Shown here in pieces: positions 52,502 through 64,000 of a stretch of DNA of 64,000 nucleotides. The notes below the pieces were generated by a model. The model worked only from the letters and a program-made list of their open reading frames with translations. It was not told where the DNA came from and did not search any database. Positions within the stretch are counted from its first letter, which is position 1; each line of letters opens with the position of its first letter. A program made the translations under genes and the position numbers. The stretch covers positions 1,674,001 to 1,738,000 of the forward strand of contig NW_026570229.1 in the NCBI RefSeq assembly GCF_019649055.1. The letters run 5' to 3'. Source of the stretch: Paramacrobiotus metropolitanus. Lineage: Eukaryota > Tardigrada > Eutardigrada > Parachela > Macrobiotidae.

Positions 52502-55500
52502 AATGATGTAGTTTCCTGTTGGAAATCGGTCAGATCAAGCACGGATTTTGCGAAACAACTAGCCGCATAAAGCAATCGCCGGGTCAAGTAAAGGTTAACG
52601 CGGTCATCATCATTTTCCTAATCATCATTTTCCGCTCGCAAAAAAATTGTATTTCTGCTCTATATATACAACACTGTTCCAATCGAAAGACACGTTAATC
52701 AAGAACGATAAAAAAAATAAGCGGCCGCCCCGAATTAACCTAGACGAATTTAAAAAATTGAAATAATCAGCACTGGGAATATTTTTTTAAAAATATGACT
52801 GTCTCAAAAAACAAGCGGGTAATTAAGATACATAGATGCCGATGGCACAACTGGCAGTTGTTCAGCGCAAATATGCAAACACCGCCGGCACGCAGCAAAG
52901 TGCGCAGCTATAAGAAATGATATATACACAGCGAGAGCGGGCGAGTATGAATGATGATGCTTATAGATTTCTTTACCGAGTGCTGTCTTAATCTGAAGGA
53001 ATGCCGACACAATATAACCCGGCAAGAGTGATGGTTATGGAACTGCCGGTATGCAGATATGCACAAGGGGGCGGAGTCATACCGTGTATCGCATCGCTAA
53101 CGCGTCACGTGGATACTACAAATTATTTAAAACAATCCGCGGACCATATTTCATTCCGGCTGTCGATTATTAATGGTTATTTTCATTGAACGCTGTGGGT
53201 GTTGCCGAGTTGGTGCGGGGGATAGGGAACAATTGCGCGGTATTTCCACTGGGACATCGCGGTTACATGTAACAAACACCCCTCTTAACGCGGCCTCATA
53301 CATTATGCAAAGTTGGCCACAATGCACGCTGCTGTGGCGGGAAATTTCAATGCATCCGTTAAGCTTATCCGCATGTCAACGCGTAGCGCGGCGGTTATTT
53401 TGGAGATAATGTGATGGGAGTGAATAACATCATGGTCTTCCTGAAAGACGGCGTGAGCATTTTCAATATTTTAATGGTATTGGACTGTTGATGCGGCACG
53501 TCACGCAAATCTCGTGCAGTGCATTTTTTTCTCCCAAATAGAAGACAAGAGTCATACAATATTTACGTAACCAAAAGCCGGATCGTTAAAACAACATACG
53601 AAACTGAATTCGGCTAAGACCAAGCTAAACTTTAATAAAAACTTTATTTTAAAATATACTAAAAATCAAATAAAAAATATGTAGGAGAGCGCAGTACGGG
53701 ATTTTTATGGCAACGTAAAAAAAAGTGTAAAAATTTTCAATATTCTATTTTCAATTGTATAGGTGTAAAAATTCAGCGCAGAAATGCGGCTTCTGTTCAG
53801 GGAACTGTTGGTTGTTCTGAAGCGCTAGAAGTGTTATTCAGCTGTTCAGGTTTACTGGCTATTTGGTTTTAAGTGGAAACTGCAGTGCGTGTGTACATAT
53901 AAAATTAAAAACGATAAAAAACAGATAAAAGTAAAACATAAAACAATTTAATGTATTTATTTATAGTAATATCTAAAGGTACATTAAATACATTATATAC
54001 TTATTATATTAAGCACTTATAACATTTATATTACTTATAATACTCATATTACTTTCAGATATTGGAGATATATCGATATATCTTAAAGCTGCTGGCTTAT
54101 TAAAATAATCATCAGCAAAGATTAGTTAATGCCTGCGCTTTATACCGTACGTATAAAAGAAAATTCAGCAGATCAGAATGCGGCTTAAACTGCTTAAATT
54201 CCAGGACAGCCTCTTCCGTGAACAAGGACGATGTTTAACCTTTAATTCTTCCCTCACATCGATAGCCGACAACCCAATTCATCGGCGAACAATCCACCCG
54301 CGAAAAGAACTTTTTTCTAAAGGTCAAGTCAAAGCCGGCAAAAGGCCACATCCGACAAGGAAGCCGCACACGCCATTCACGGCAGATGGACGTGTTGGGT
54401 CTGACCTTTGAGTGCGTGCAGGCCCACACGGGCTGCCGACTGCTACAATGGCCTTCCCCATCATTGCGGGCTTCCGGTCCGGACCCCTCTTCCAGCTGGT
54501 TAGCTGTGTAACACAGCCGCTGACAATACGCGGATTACACACTGCTGTAGGGTGAAACAAATTACAACTCTTAGCCATGTCGATAGGCAATGGATTGTAA
54601 CCGATTTCCCTCTCTCTTTTCACTGCAACACTGCCCGGAATCGATCGACGCGGGTTACCCGCACCCATAAATATATTCAAACGATATATGCGGGTCATCG
54701 GGAGCGGTGTGCAGTGTGTAGTTGATTAACTGCTGAGACAATAGCCCGACCACCTGCGTCGCTGGTCGATGGGATCTGCCGCTGTGTAGTGCACGGTAAT
54801 GGGGAGTAAACTTTTTTCCGCCTTGGTTAATTGATTGGATAAATAGATTTCCACGCCACGGAGGGTACTTGAACGACTACGTGGCAGGATTAGCCAGGTA
54901 TATAACGCGAGCAAAAAATGTCAACAGAAAATCCCGTTTTAAAAGATTTGCCGGTCGCCGAAGAATTTTTTGTAGCGTTTTTATAAGAAATTTATAATAT
55001 AAATATTCCCAAAAAGAAATAAATAAATACTGTATTAGAGTTAATTGTTTGGTTAAATGCATTTCACGCCACGAAGGGTGTTTCATTGGCTACATTGGCA
55101 GGATCGACCAGGTATATAGCTCTCGGAAAACAATAAAAAACATGTTTCAAAAAAATTTTTTATTGTCTTGCAGGCAATTAACTTTATATAAATAATAAAA
55201 ATGTAATATAATAATTTTATAAAAATGGTTTGAAAAGAACTAAATATTTTGTTGTTTTTAAATATTTTGTTGTTTTTATAGGCATCTTTGTATCTTGTGG
55301 GTAAACTGTTTTTGGTAACCGTACCGCGCACAAACTGAAACCCAAATTAACTTATATAACAGGTGCAGTTAAATTGGGAAAACTCCCGCTAACAAGCGGC
55401 AACTTTTTCTACTGATACACTTCCCACATTCGCGGCAGTTGTACATCTCGTGTTTTTGTTTGTCAGTTTCCCGTAACCGTGTTATTAAATCCCCAAAATA

Positions 55501-55864
55501 CAGGGTAGTACCTAGCTGTACGGCAACTGGTCAGCATGCGGCACGCAGAGGGAAAAATGCAATTATCGGTAATGATAGTTTACCGAGCATGCACAGGGGC
55601 AGAATTACACCCTCGTAAACCACAGTGTTCAAACAACTCTCTAACCATCGCCACGCTCCGTGATTAACGGGTTTCCACAGACACACCCCGTGTGCCTGTA
55701 TACAGCTGAAACAACATCGATTAACAACCGACCGCAAACTGGATAAAAACGTGTCCCACTTTCACAACAAAATTAACTTGCATTTATACTTGGAAGCCGT
55801 ATATACAAATATATAAGTAGGACGAAAAAAGTGGGTATCGGCGGGTTCAGAATTGTAATAACAA
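52502..55864. other. Upstream flank, no supported gene
   Basis: 5' flank of the aminergic receptor and beyond. ORFs such as 54324-54698 (-), 54178-54411 (+) and 53173-53409 (+) overlap each other on opposite strands without family motifs. AT-rich stretches near 53930-54010 and 55130-55280 are low complexity. A GGCACG(A)AGGGT-like phrase recurs at about 54856 and 55070, suggesting a short diverged duplication (CACG...GTGGCAGGATTAGCCAGGTATATA versus CATTGGCAGGATCGACCAGGTATATA). Confidence 0.45.
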
Positions 55865-56192
55865 TCCACAAACAGTGTGCAACAGGAACGCATCCAATGT
55901 CCCCAGTACCGGGTTCGAACAGAGTTGTACTTGTTTGCGCAATATGCGGTAAAACGAAGCATCCACTTTTAGTAGTCCTGCATTGAAGATCACTGCCTAT
56001 TTAGCAGGTTAGAGTCTCGTTCGTTATCGGAATTAACCAGACTACAATGTAAGACTAACAACCTGGAAACCGGCCAGTTGGTCCACGACTCCACCGTTCT
56101 AAAATTTAATTAATAAATTAACAAATTTAGTGAGCAACACAACACATCCAGTGCGCATAAATCGCCGGCACTGAGCTGTTTGCGCAATACTT
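55865..56192 (+). repeat. SINE-like repeat, dimer
   Basis: Same family as 47762-48125: AACAGTGTGCAACAGGAACG, CCGGGTTCGAACAGAG, GAAGATCACTG, TATCGGAATTAACCAGACTA, then a second shorter unit ending TTTGCGCAATAC. Confidence 0.75.
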
Positions 56193-58009
56193 TTTCACGT
56201 TTTAAGTTGAGATAATTCCATAGTAAAAAAATTCGATAACTAGTAATAAACTAACTTTTATTAAGTGCATTTTGTTTTTTAGCATAATATTATCAGCCTA
56301 ATTATTTACTTTAATTCGGAAACGAAAAAAACCAGCGAAAACCGGCATTTTTTACTGAAACTATACGCTTAAATTTTCCACGAAATCTTCGATGAATAGC
56401 ATGCACGCGGGTTTAGAAAAACACAGCGATTATTAGCACCGCAACGCGAACAGAAAAAACAACATCCCCACCGCCGCAATGCCGGTCGCGCGTCAAGTAT
56501 CCGCGCCACAGCAGCCGGGGCATTGTGATTGGGGTTATTATTGTGCCGGTTTAATCGGCGGCCCCGGCCACACACTTCACATTCTCTACAATACATAAAG
56601 GGATCCGCCGGGTGCAGGGGAGATAAAAACATGGAGCGGCCCGTTAATGTGTTCTGTCGTTTTCCGCTCGGCCGGCAACCACTGCCGCTCTGCCGAGTGC
56701 ACCCGTGGAGGACCCTTAAAGTGGCCGTTTGTCTTTTATATTGCCTACTTTTTAAACTAAACAGTTTTTTACTACTGTACGCCGCCTGACTGTGTATACA
56801 CATGTATGTGTGTACAGTGCAGCCGGGGTGATTATGCACCGGAAACGCCGCTTCGTCCAAGCGGCCCCATCGATCAAGCGGATACGATAAGACGCGGCAC
56901 GGGCCCGGTATGACGTCACGGGAGGCGGCGGTTAACCGTTCTCCACGGGGATGTAATCCGTTGACAATACGGGTCCGGTCGCGGTTATAAAAAGATATGT
57001 TTAAATAAATTACGTAAATCATCGGATCACGTGAGGGAATACGCGGCCAGTTATTACCGAGCGCAAGGAAAACTTTCCGATCCACAAAAAATGCTCCGAT
57101 GAACAACGATGAAAAATACTCCGCCGTATAAACAAAACTTGTACTTAGTTTAACTATAAAACGTTTCAGTTCCGCGCCTTTTCAATAGAATTATTTAACC
57201 TATCTGTATTTCTATTGCCCTAAAAATCGTAAAATTAATAATAATTTTCATGTACACCGGCATAATATATTTGTCGATACCGATAATTTTAGGTTTTTAT
57301 TTTATTTTTTATTGATATTGCAAAAAAAGGACAGAAATTTCTATATTACTACATATTTTATTATTATTATTAAAATTTCAGCTTAAAAGAGGGTATTTTA
57401 AGATTTATACGCAAAAATTAAATGGCCAAGGCTGTGATTGGCACTTTGGCAGTACAGCATCTCGATTGACACTCTGGCGCTGTTTTCACCGGAAACCAGG
57501 AGCTGATCAGCCGAGCGCATACCCACACGTATATGCACAGAAAGTGTCCAGATGAGAAAGAGGGCAGTGTAGCAGCTAAACGGGTTATATGAGGAAGTGA
57601 ACAATGTCCCTGACAACATTTGCGATAAATTTAATTTGTCCATTTTCGGCGAGAAGGACATGGCTCGTGTTTATTGGCAGCTACAATATTCTACAGCCTG
57701 CACACACATATCCCGTGTATTCACGCTCAAATGGCTTGATCAGGAACACGCGCATCAGACCACCATGTACTTCTCGATTACGCCCTGTATATTCGCCCCC
57801 TCATCGATCTCTCCGCAACAACAACACCACACTCAAGAGAGGAGAAAAAAATCTAACATATCCTCATACATTATGCACAGCGACGCGACAACACTGTTGA
57901 CACTCAATCAACCCACAAAAAAACTACTGCCCTGGCAAAAAAGACTTCTTCTTTAGTCTCACTTTAGATAGCGATTAAAGGTTACCATGTGCAATTTGCA
58001 GTGTAAGGG
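56193..58009. other. No supported gene
   Basis: Contains a long open frame at 56369-57106 (-, 245 codons) in GC-rich DNA and one at 57597-57956 (+). Both have skewed, Arg/His/Pro- or Gln/Thr-rich compositions and no recognisable domain, so I do not call genes. The stretch 57170-57390 is AT-rich. Confidence 0.4.
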
Positions 58010-58262
58010 GAAGAAAGTGGAAATCGGCCAGTCGGTCCGCGGTTCAAAAATTTATTATAATAAAATCAACAAACAGTGTGCAACAAGAACGCATCTAATG
58101 CGCATAAAATCGCCGGGACTGTGTTGGAACAGATAAGCGTTTTTTGCGTAATATGCGTTAAAACGAAGCATCTACGTACTTTTTTAAGCCTCGCAGTGAA
58201 GATCATTGGCTACGCATCAGGTTAGAGTCTGGTTCGGTATCGGAATTAACCAGATTACAATT
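58010..58262 (+). repeat. SINE-like repeat
   Basis: Starts GGAAGAAAGTGGAAATCGGCC and carries CAACAAACAGTGTGCAACAAG, GCGCATAAAATCGCCGGGAC, GAAGATCATTGGCTACG and TATCGGAATTAACCAGATTAC in family order. The GGTTCGAA core has decayed to TGTTGGAAC. Confidence 0.7.
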
Positions 58263-61144
58263 TTTTTCAGTCGACACTAAAAAAACGGTTTTTTTACGCT
58301 TTTACATGCGTACGCTTTGTATGACTACAGAATCACCTGGATTGCGCTTTAAGCAAATCATACATATACGGGGGAAACGGAAAATTGCCCAAAACTGTAA
58401 AACACGTGCCTCATATATAATCGCGTAATACGCTTGGACTAAAGGTTACCAGCGTGTGCGTTGTTCGGACGCGCAACTGCAGCATATTGTACAAACATTC
58501 CAACCGCGGCATATTTGGCCAGCCGACAGGAGCCCCCCTTATTAATCACGTATGCGATTATCCCTTCTAACCACATGTAATACATATATATCCCCGCCAA
58601 AATAATATATCGTCTGCGTGTGTGTACACGTCATCTGCTATGCTGCAAGCCCCAAGATTGATGATACTGCAATTGATCTAATAATAAGCCCATGCGCATT
58701 TCCCCGCTCTCAACGGCTCTCCCGCTCTGTACCCCGGCCATCCGTTGGCTGCGCGGGGGATTATCATCATCATGATCAGCTACACTACATCAATCGCCGA
58801 TACATATATATACACAAATTCCGTCTCCCATCGCGGCACAACAGACGCTCGACCAACGTGTTCTGTACACATATACACGATAAAATTAAACACTACAGCG
58901 TTTTCTTCCCGGATTAGGGAAGACGCCCGCGACAAAATCCTAATGTACCGTAGTTCATGGCGGAAGTGGTGCTGGTGACCTTTCCCACACCCCCACAGCG
59001 GATCACACCGGAACCGGTGCAGCATGACGGTAATTCCCGGCGGCAAGATTATGAAGGTTGTACAAAGTGTCCCGCATGATCATATTCATAATCCCCGGCA
59101 AACAACAACATCAATCCACCATTCCGCACACACAGGCACACAGCAGCGTCCCGTCCGACAAATTGACACTGATAGCGGCGATGAATGCGCGCGGCGTGTG
59201 TGCGGTAGGCAAATACTCTCGCTCACTCCAACAGCAACAGCAACGCATGTTTGTACTGCGCCGATTGCGTATCGCCACTCACTCTTTCGCTCTCTCTCTC
59301 TCTCCCTAGAACAGTCTCTTTCTCGTGCGGTGGGTGGGAACGGGAACCAATTACAATGGGTACGAGAGAATGGAACTGTACGTAAATTTGCCCAGAAAAC
59401 GTTTGGTGGATAACGGTGTCGCCACCCGGTCATTTGGCCATTATCAGCTGCCGGCATATTGCGTTATATATGCAGTGTTTTTCAACGTGTTTGTTTTAAG
59501 AGGGACGGGGCTCGTTAAGAGGTCAAACAAACGCCGGGCGTGCGGCGGGTGCGATACGCCGGAAATGTGTGGTCTAATTGTCAAGTGGTCCGGTTGATTA
59601 TGATTACACGGGAAGAAGGAAGGAAGCGCCTCCTTTAGCCCAGCGCGTGATCCCCGGGGGATTCGCGCCACCGGGCTTGATTGGGGGGCAGGCTGGGTTG
59701 TAAGTTGTAAGGCGACTAATTCCCGCCCTACAGATTTCCTCACATCGATTTTCCTCACATTTCTAACAACATCGTCATCATTGGCGATAATTTCGCTTTA
59801 ATCTTGAGACAAGCAAATGGCTACTGGCACGATCAACCAGGTACCCAAAACGGCGAATAAATATAAAAATCTTGTCAGCAAAAGGCCCAGGCGCTAACAA
59901 AATGCAGTCACGTGACTGCTCTGCAGCCGCTACTCACACCAACGAAAATCTTAAAATTTTATCATTATTTAAACGAGCATTTATAAAATAATTTTTTATT
60001 GCAAAAAAATAAGTTTCTCGGATTTCCAAAATAGTTTATGTTAAACAGGGTGATGTGTGCAAAAATGCATCAGGTACGCGCTGGCTACTTATAACCACGT
60101 AACCACGTTTTCAACGGAAGTCGCGCTCCCTACCGCGTCGGAAGCGCGGCGAAGTATAATTAGACGCCAGCGCGCGGAGGAATTGTCGCGCAAGGTTAAA
60201 ACAGGACAATACGCGCAAACAACAGCCTATATGGGTTCCTCCGCGTGGACCTCTCGCGGAAAGGGGAAACCGGATAGCGCCCCGTCGCGATCAACTTTCA
60301 CATCCCCGTCCGCGATCACGATGCGCCAGGATACGCTAGAAGCATCGATCGCGGTTATAAATATGGGGACAACCGCGGCGTTCTCCGGTTACCCGGCGTC
60401 GCGGCGCCAGCTTCTTATCGCAAAAACGTCCAGAGCGAGGGAAAAAGTGTGCGTGGTGTTAATCGGATAGCGGTTCTTATATAAGTCAGTGCTGGGAATT
60501 CTGCATTGATTACCGTGTTTTCGAAGTATGATTGTCTTCATAATTGACCTCATCATCAAAGACAAAATTTTCACAAAACCGTTTCACAATACCACCAGAA
60601 AACCGTAACGTTGGACGTACAAAGAAATTGGCGCGCGAAAATGCGGGAAATCCGTTATCGTTAACGTTGTCGTCCTGGCCGATACAGTACGGCTCTAAAC
60701 GTGCCGGATTTAAGGAGAAGCATAGAATAATGAAATAACAACAGTCGGATTTCGAGGCGCGTGCCGGAATTAGCCCCCGTATTGGCGTACGTACGTAATT
60801 GATGCAGCGACTACGTGTGACGTTCAGCGTGACGCGTGTGTGCGCTAATTTGCCGGTAAATCACCATCTTATACTGCTTCATCACTTCATCAGCGTACCT
60901 GTTCCAGCGGATGCGGACTGCGGTTGGTCACCTCCGCGTCGTAATCATCCAGGCCCGAGCTGAGTAAAATCCCACCCACACGGAAAATTCAAGCAGACCG
61001 CGTTATCCGAGTACCAGCCCCCGGGAAACTCACCGTCGACGCGTTACATTAACCCATTCTCCGGCAATCTGCAATATATACAATGTATACCTTCGAAACG
61101 GAAGCGGTCAGTTAACCTTCGGTTTAAAAGCTTAATAAAATAAG
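58263..61144. other. No supported gene
   Basis: Two thousand nine hundred bases with GC-rich patches (58980-59750 and 60110-60450) and a short CT tract near 59283-59311. Frames at 59024-59413 and 60057-60470 (+) look like composition effects. A promoter or 5' non-coding exon of a gene outside the window is possible, but I see no coding evidence. Confidence 0.4.
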
Positions 61145-61490
61145 CAGTAAACAAACAGGAACATATCCAATGCGCATAAATCGCCAGTACTGGGTTCGAA
61201 CAGAGAAGCGCTTGTAAGCGATAAAACGAGGGAGCGGTTTTTTTTACTTCTACATGGAAGATCACTGGCTTTTTATCAGATTAGAGTCTCGTACGTTATC
61301 GAAATTAACCAGACTACAATGTAAGACCAAAACCTAAAAATCAGCCAGTCGTTCCGTGGTTCAAAAACTGAATAATAAAATCAACAAACAGCGTGCATAA
61401 GGAACATATCCGTTGCGCATAAATTGCCAGCATAGGTTCGAACAGGGAAGCGCTTGTTTGCGCAATACGCGTTAAACAAAGCATCTGTGT
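61145..61490 (+). repeat. SINE-like repeat, dimer
   Basis: Two units: CAGGAACATATCCAATGCGC, TACTGGGTTCGAACAGAGAAG, AGATCACTGGC, TTATCGAAATTAACCAGACTA, then AACATATCCGTTGCGC, ATAGGTTCGAACAGGGAAGC and TTTGCGCAATACGCGTTAAA. This is the best preserved copy of the B-box-like core. Confidence 0.75.
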
Positions 61491-62335
61491 TTAAAGAGCT
61501 AGCATATCCAAGGTCAACAATATCTCTGCCACCCGGATATCGAACAACGCCGTCACTGGGTTAAACCAACGATTTGATACTAACAGAATGCCAAAGATGG
61601 AAAACATATTGACGCAGCATATGCCAGCAGGATATAACAATCAAATACCGGCGGATATTTCGTGCCGGTATGCTGCGGCACGCAGCGCACCGGCATCCCA
61701 AGGTTCACTATTAAAGTCTGGTCTGAAAACCGTATCAATCAGATACTGCCTGTCTGCACACGGTACAATGGGGATAACGAAAAAACCTTTCCTCTGTAAG
61801 TATCCCATAATAAATACGCGATAGACTGTGTACACACTTGTCTGCACGCGTGGGCCAATATTTTGGCGGGGATGGGCCCGACGGCATTCTAAGTACTCCT
61901 TACACCTGAATAGCGCGCCCCAAGTGCCGGCCAACAAGCCGTGATTAAAGCGGTGAGGAGGCACTTGCGCGCCGCTGATCGACAGGAATCGCGGCATAAC
62001 CGCGTGCAGCGAGATTGATTGTCTATACGCGCGAAGCTACTGGGTTTTTCCGGCACTTTTTACCGGCGCCCTGGAGTGTCGGGTTTCCTTTTTTGCCCGG
62101 TATGTTTACCCGTATTAATCAGGCACACAGCGGTCGCGCGCTGAACCAATTATTTCTTCGACGTTTTTCTGCCGTAACCTTGTGTTTAAGGGAAATTAAT
62201 CAGCCTGCAGTTTTATAGAGAAAAATACCTAGAAAATTTATTTCCCCAAAAAAATCCAGAACGTTTTTCCCGGAAAACTGGATGGCGCCCCGGTTTTTAT
62301 AAAGTAATGTTGCCGGAAGTGCTCCAATCTAAAAT

Positions 62336-62502
62336 GAATTTCGAGTATTCGAAATTCAAATACACTACCGTTTGAATTCCGAGTAATCGGAATTGCAATT
62401 GCAGGCATTCCAATTCCGAGTAATTGCAATTTAAATGGACGCTGTTGTAATTTCGATTATTCGAAATCTAATTTCCGACATTAGAATTCCGAGTATTCGG
62501 AA
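62336..62502. repeat. Cluster of short palindromes
   Basis: At least four 18-22 bp near-palindromes of the GAATTCCGA...TCGGAATTC / AATTTCGA...TCGAAATT type lie within 170 bp (62336-62357, 62375-62394, 62449-62467, 62483-62502), joined by CAATTGCAATT-like strings. No gene overlaps. Confidence 0.75.
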
Positions 62503-64000
62503 TTGCAATGCATATCATATGAATTTTAAATAATTGGTTTTTTAAAAAAGTTTTATTTAAAATTTGGATTTTAATTACAATGTACCATCAAACTACAAAC
62601 TACGGAACTGGTAGTTGTACTGCGATAATTACTTTAAGGAAGTAGGAGCAAAAGGAAATTTCTTAGAGAATTAAGAAAGAGCCTTTGCCTATTTGGCACC
62701 CGCCTGGTGTGTTGACTGTTAAACGATGATATACATTTATCAGTTCGGCGCACAATAAACTCTCCATAGCGAAAATTACAACAAAAATAGTTTTCCGTTT
62801 GAAGCTACCCCTGTTCTGGCTTTCACCGTCGCAAATGTAAAGACCAGCGATGTTGACTCAAACCTCAAAGTTAGCGCAGTCAACGGCTGCGTGCGGCAAC
62901 TACAACGACGACGCATAAAAATTTGGTCAGCTTTTCTTTGGGGATTGGGTGAAGACACCAGCACCGGAACACAGGTCATCGGCGCAACCGGCCCCGGCGT
63001 CCTTGCTAAAATAACCTGCTCTTCACAAAAGAGGGTGATTGGGAGGGAAGGACGACTTGTTACATGTAGTTCACCTTTACCTGATACAGCAGCAACTGAA
63101 ATGCATTAAATACAAATGCACCACTTCAAGTATCGTTGTTCTACATCCGCATTGCTCCTCCTGTTTGTACATCAGGATGTAAATCCCTGTGTATTTTACT
63201 TTTACACTAAAAAAGTGTAAAAATAAAAGCAAAACCGGGTTGGAAATACTTGTAATTTATTTTTAAAACTGCACCAACTTGACCGCCCAGGGCTGTATAT
63301 ACCCAGACTTCATCAGCAGTGCCGGCCGGTGGTACCAACCGGAAACGAATGCTGGATGATTAAATTTTTAAAGCTTTATATTTCTAGATGTGGCTATAGA
63401 CGCCACTTGGTTTTTGTGCATAATGCGCAGGAGATAACGACTGGTAACGTGTGTCATCACGATCCGGAACTTTACGTCTGAATGGTCAAAACAACCATAC
63501 CGCACGTATTCAAGATACCGCGCTGCACAGCTCCGTTTTTTAACATACCCGTTCTTATCTCTATGAATCATAACTTACGCACCATAGTTCGCTGCACTGG
63601 CCGTATACCAGCCAACAGAGAAAGATGCCTGACTTTTCGTATTGTTGTTTCCCAAAAAATTCCGGATTTTTTATTTGGTTTTTATGAGTGTTTTTGGTTA
63701 AAATTGTGGGCTGCATGACACGTTGTAACGATAAAAGCCGGTTAACTTTTAAATGTAGCTCACATACCGCTCTTTCAGAAACAAAAATGATCCAGATCAG
63801 CTTTTAATGCGCTAGTCAGAAATATGGCCTCATTTACTATGCTTGCGGAATGCACGAGAATTACTCGTGCGGAGTTTCAGTTATTCCGTGCACTGGCCAA
63901 ATACGGTTGCTAGAATATGGATGTTCCTTACTGTTAAAAAAGGAGAAACTCTATCCGAAACGGTAACGTTTTTTTCCACCTATGTTCTTAATTTCGCATC
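62503..64000. other. No supported gene
   Basis: The remaining right end. Only short, featureless frames and one 10-base hairpin (TTTTACACTA...TAGTGTAAAA-like, near 63200-63224) were seen. Confidence 0.45.

Noticed and set aside
56369-57106. 245-codon ORF on the minus strand
   Set aside because: GC-rich stretch where stop codons are rare. Composition is Arg/His/Cys-heavy with no domain, and opposite-strand frames are also open. No splice partners found.
57597-57956. 119-codon ORF on the plus strand
   Set aside because: Gln/His/Thr-rich with overlapping open frames on both strands, and no recognisable domain or signal peptide.
60057-60470. 137-codon ORF on the plus strand
   Set aside because: Ser/Thr/Arg/Ala-rich, CpG-rich DNA, no motif; likely a composition effect.
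61190-61210. GGTTCGAA strings as tRNA genes
   Set aside because: They look like B boxes, but the flanks cannot fold a cloverleaf and the string recurs inside a dispersed repeat.
1-64000. CRISPR arrays, rRNA genes, bacterial operons
   Set aside because: No regularly spaced identical repeats with unique spacers and no rRNA-like conserved blocks were seen; gene structure is eukaryotic.

Overview
This window is nuclear DNA of a small-genome animal. It has intron-rich genes with GT-AG introns, many only about 55-80 bp long, on both strands, and no bacterial-style operons. The gene content is animal: a BTB-BACK-kelch protein, an F-box protein, rhodopsin-like GPCRs, an aminergic receptor, a secreted chymotrypsin-fold protease, GILT-like thiol reductases, DUF4773 secreted proteins, a CS-alpha-beta defensin and a macin. 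An ecdysozoan, most likely a tardigrade, is my best guess. That guess comes from family recall, not from any search. All splice models were built by eye from splice sites, reading phase and family motifs.

Layout. 0-3.8 kb: two weak ORFs and two adjacent near-perfect inverted repeats. 3.8-6.1 kb: six-exon kelch gene (-). 7.76-8.70 kb: a transposon with 32-bp terminal inverted repeats and a TA duplication. 9.3-10.3 kb: an intronless GPCR (-). 11.2-13.1 kb: an eight-exon elastase-like protease (-). 14.4-36.1 kb: an interleaved array of two repeating units. Unit 1 is a DUF4773 gene (+) facing a histidine-rich GILT-like gene (-), present three times in different states of decay. Unit 2 is a secreted antimicrobial-peptide gene (-) followed upstream by a GPCR gene (-), also repeated. 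36.8-39.0 kb: F-box gene (+). 39.8-41.0 kb: a fourth, intact DUF4773 gene (-). 41.3-44.5 kb: an unrecognised two-exon model and a small secreted six-cysteine protein (-). 45.2-52.5 kb: a five-exon aminergic GPCR (-) with repeat-filled introns. 52.5-64 kb: no convincing gene, only dispersed repeats and palindrome-rich sequence.

The most interesting system is in the 24.5-32.9 kb part of the array. Two paralogous genes share the same signal-peptide plus Thr/Ala/Pro-rich stalk exon, ending in the same intron phase. One is spliced to a CS-alpha-beta defensin domain and the other to an unrelated macin domain. A diverged third leader lies between them. This looks like one stalk exon joined to different antimicrobial domains by exon shuffling, inside a fast-evolving cluster that also holds GILT-like reductases, DUF4773 proteins and duplicated GPCRs. 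Several members are visibly broken: a frameshift, a lost exon, a lost splice acceptor and an internal deletion. The cluster is therefore turning over by birth and death.
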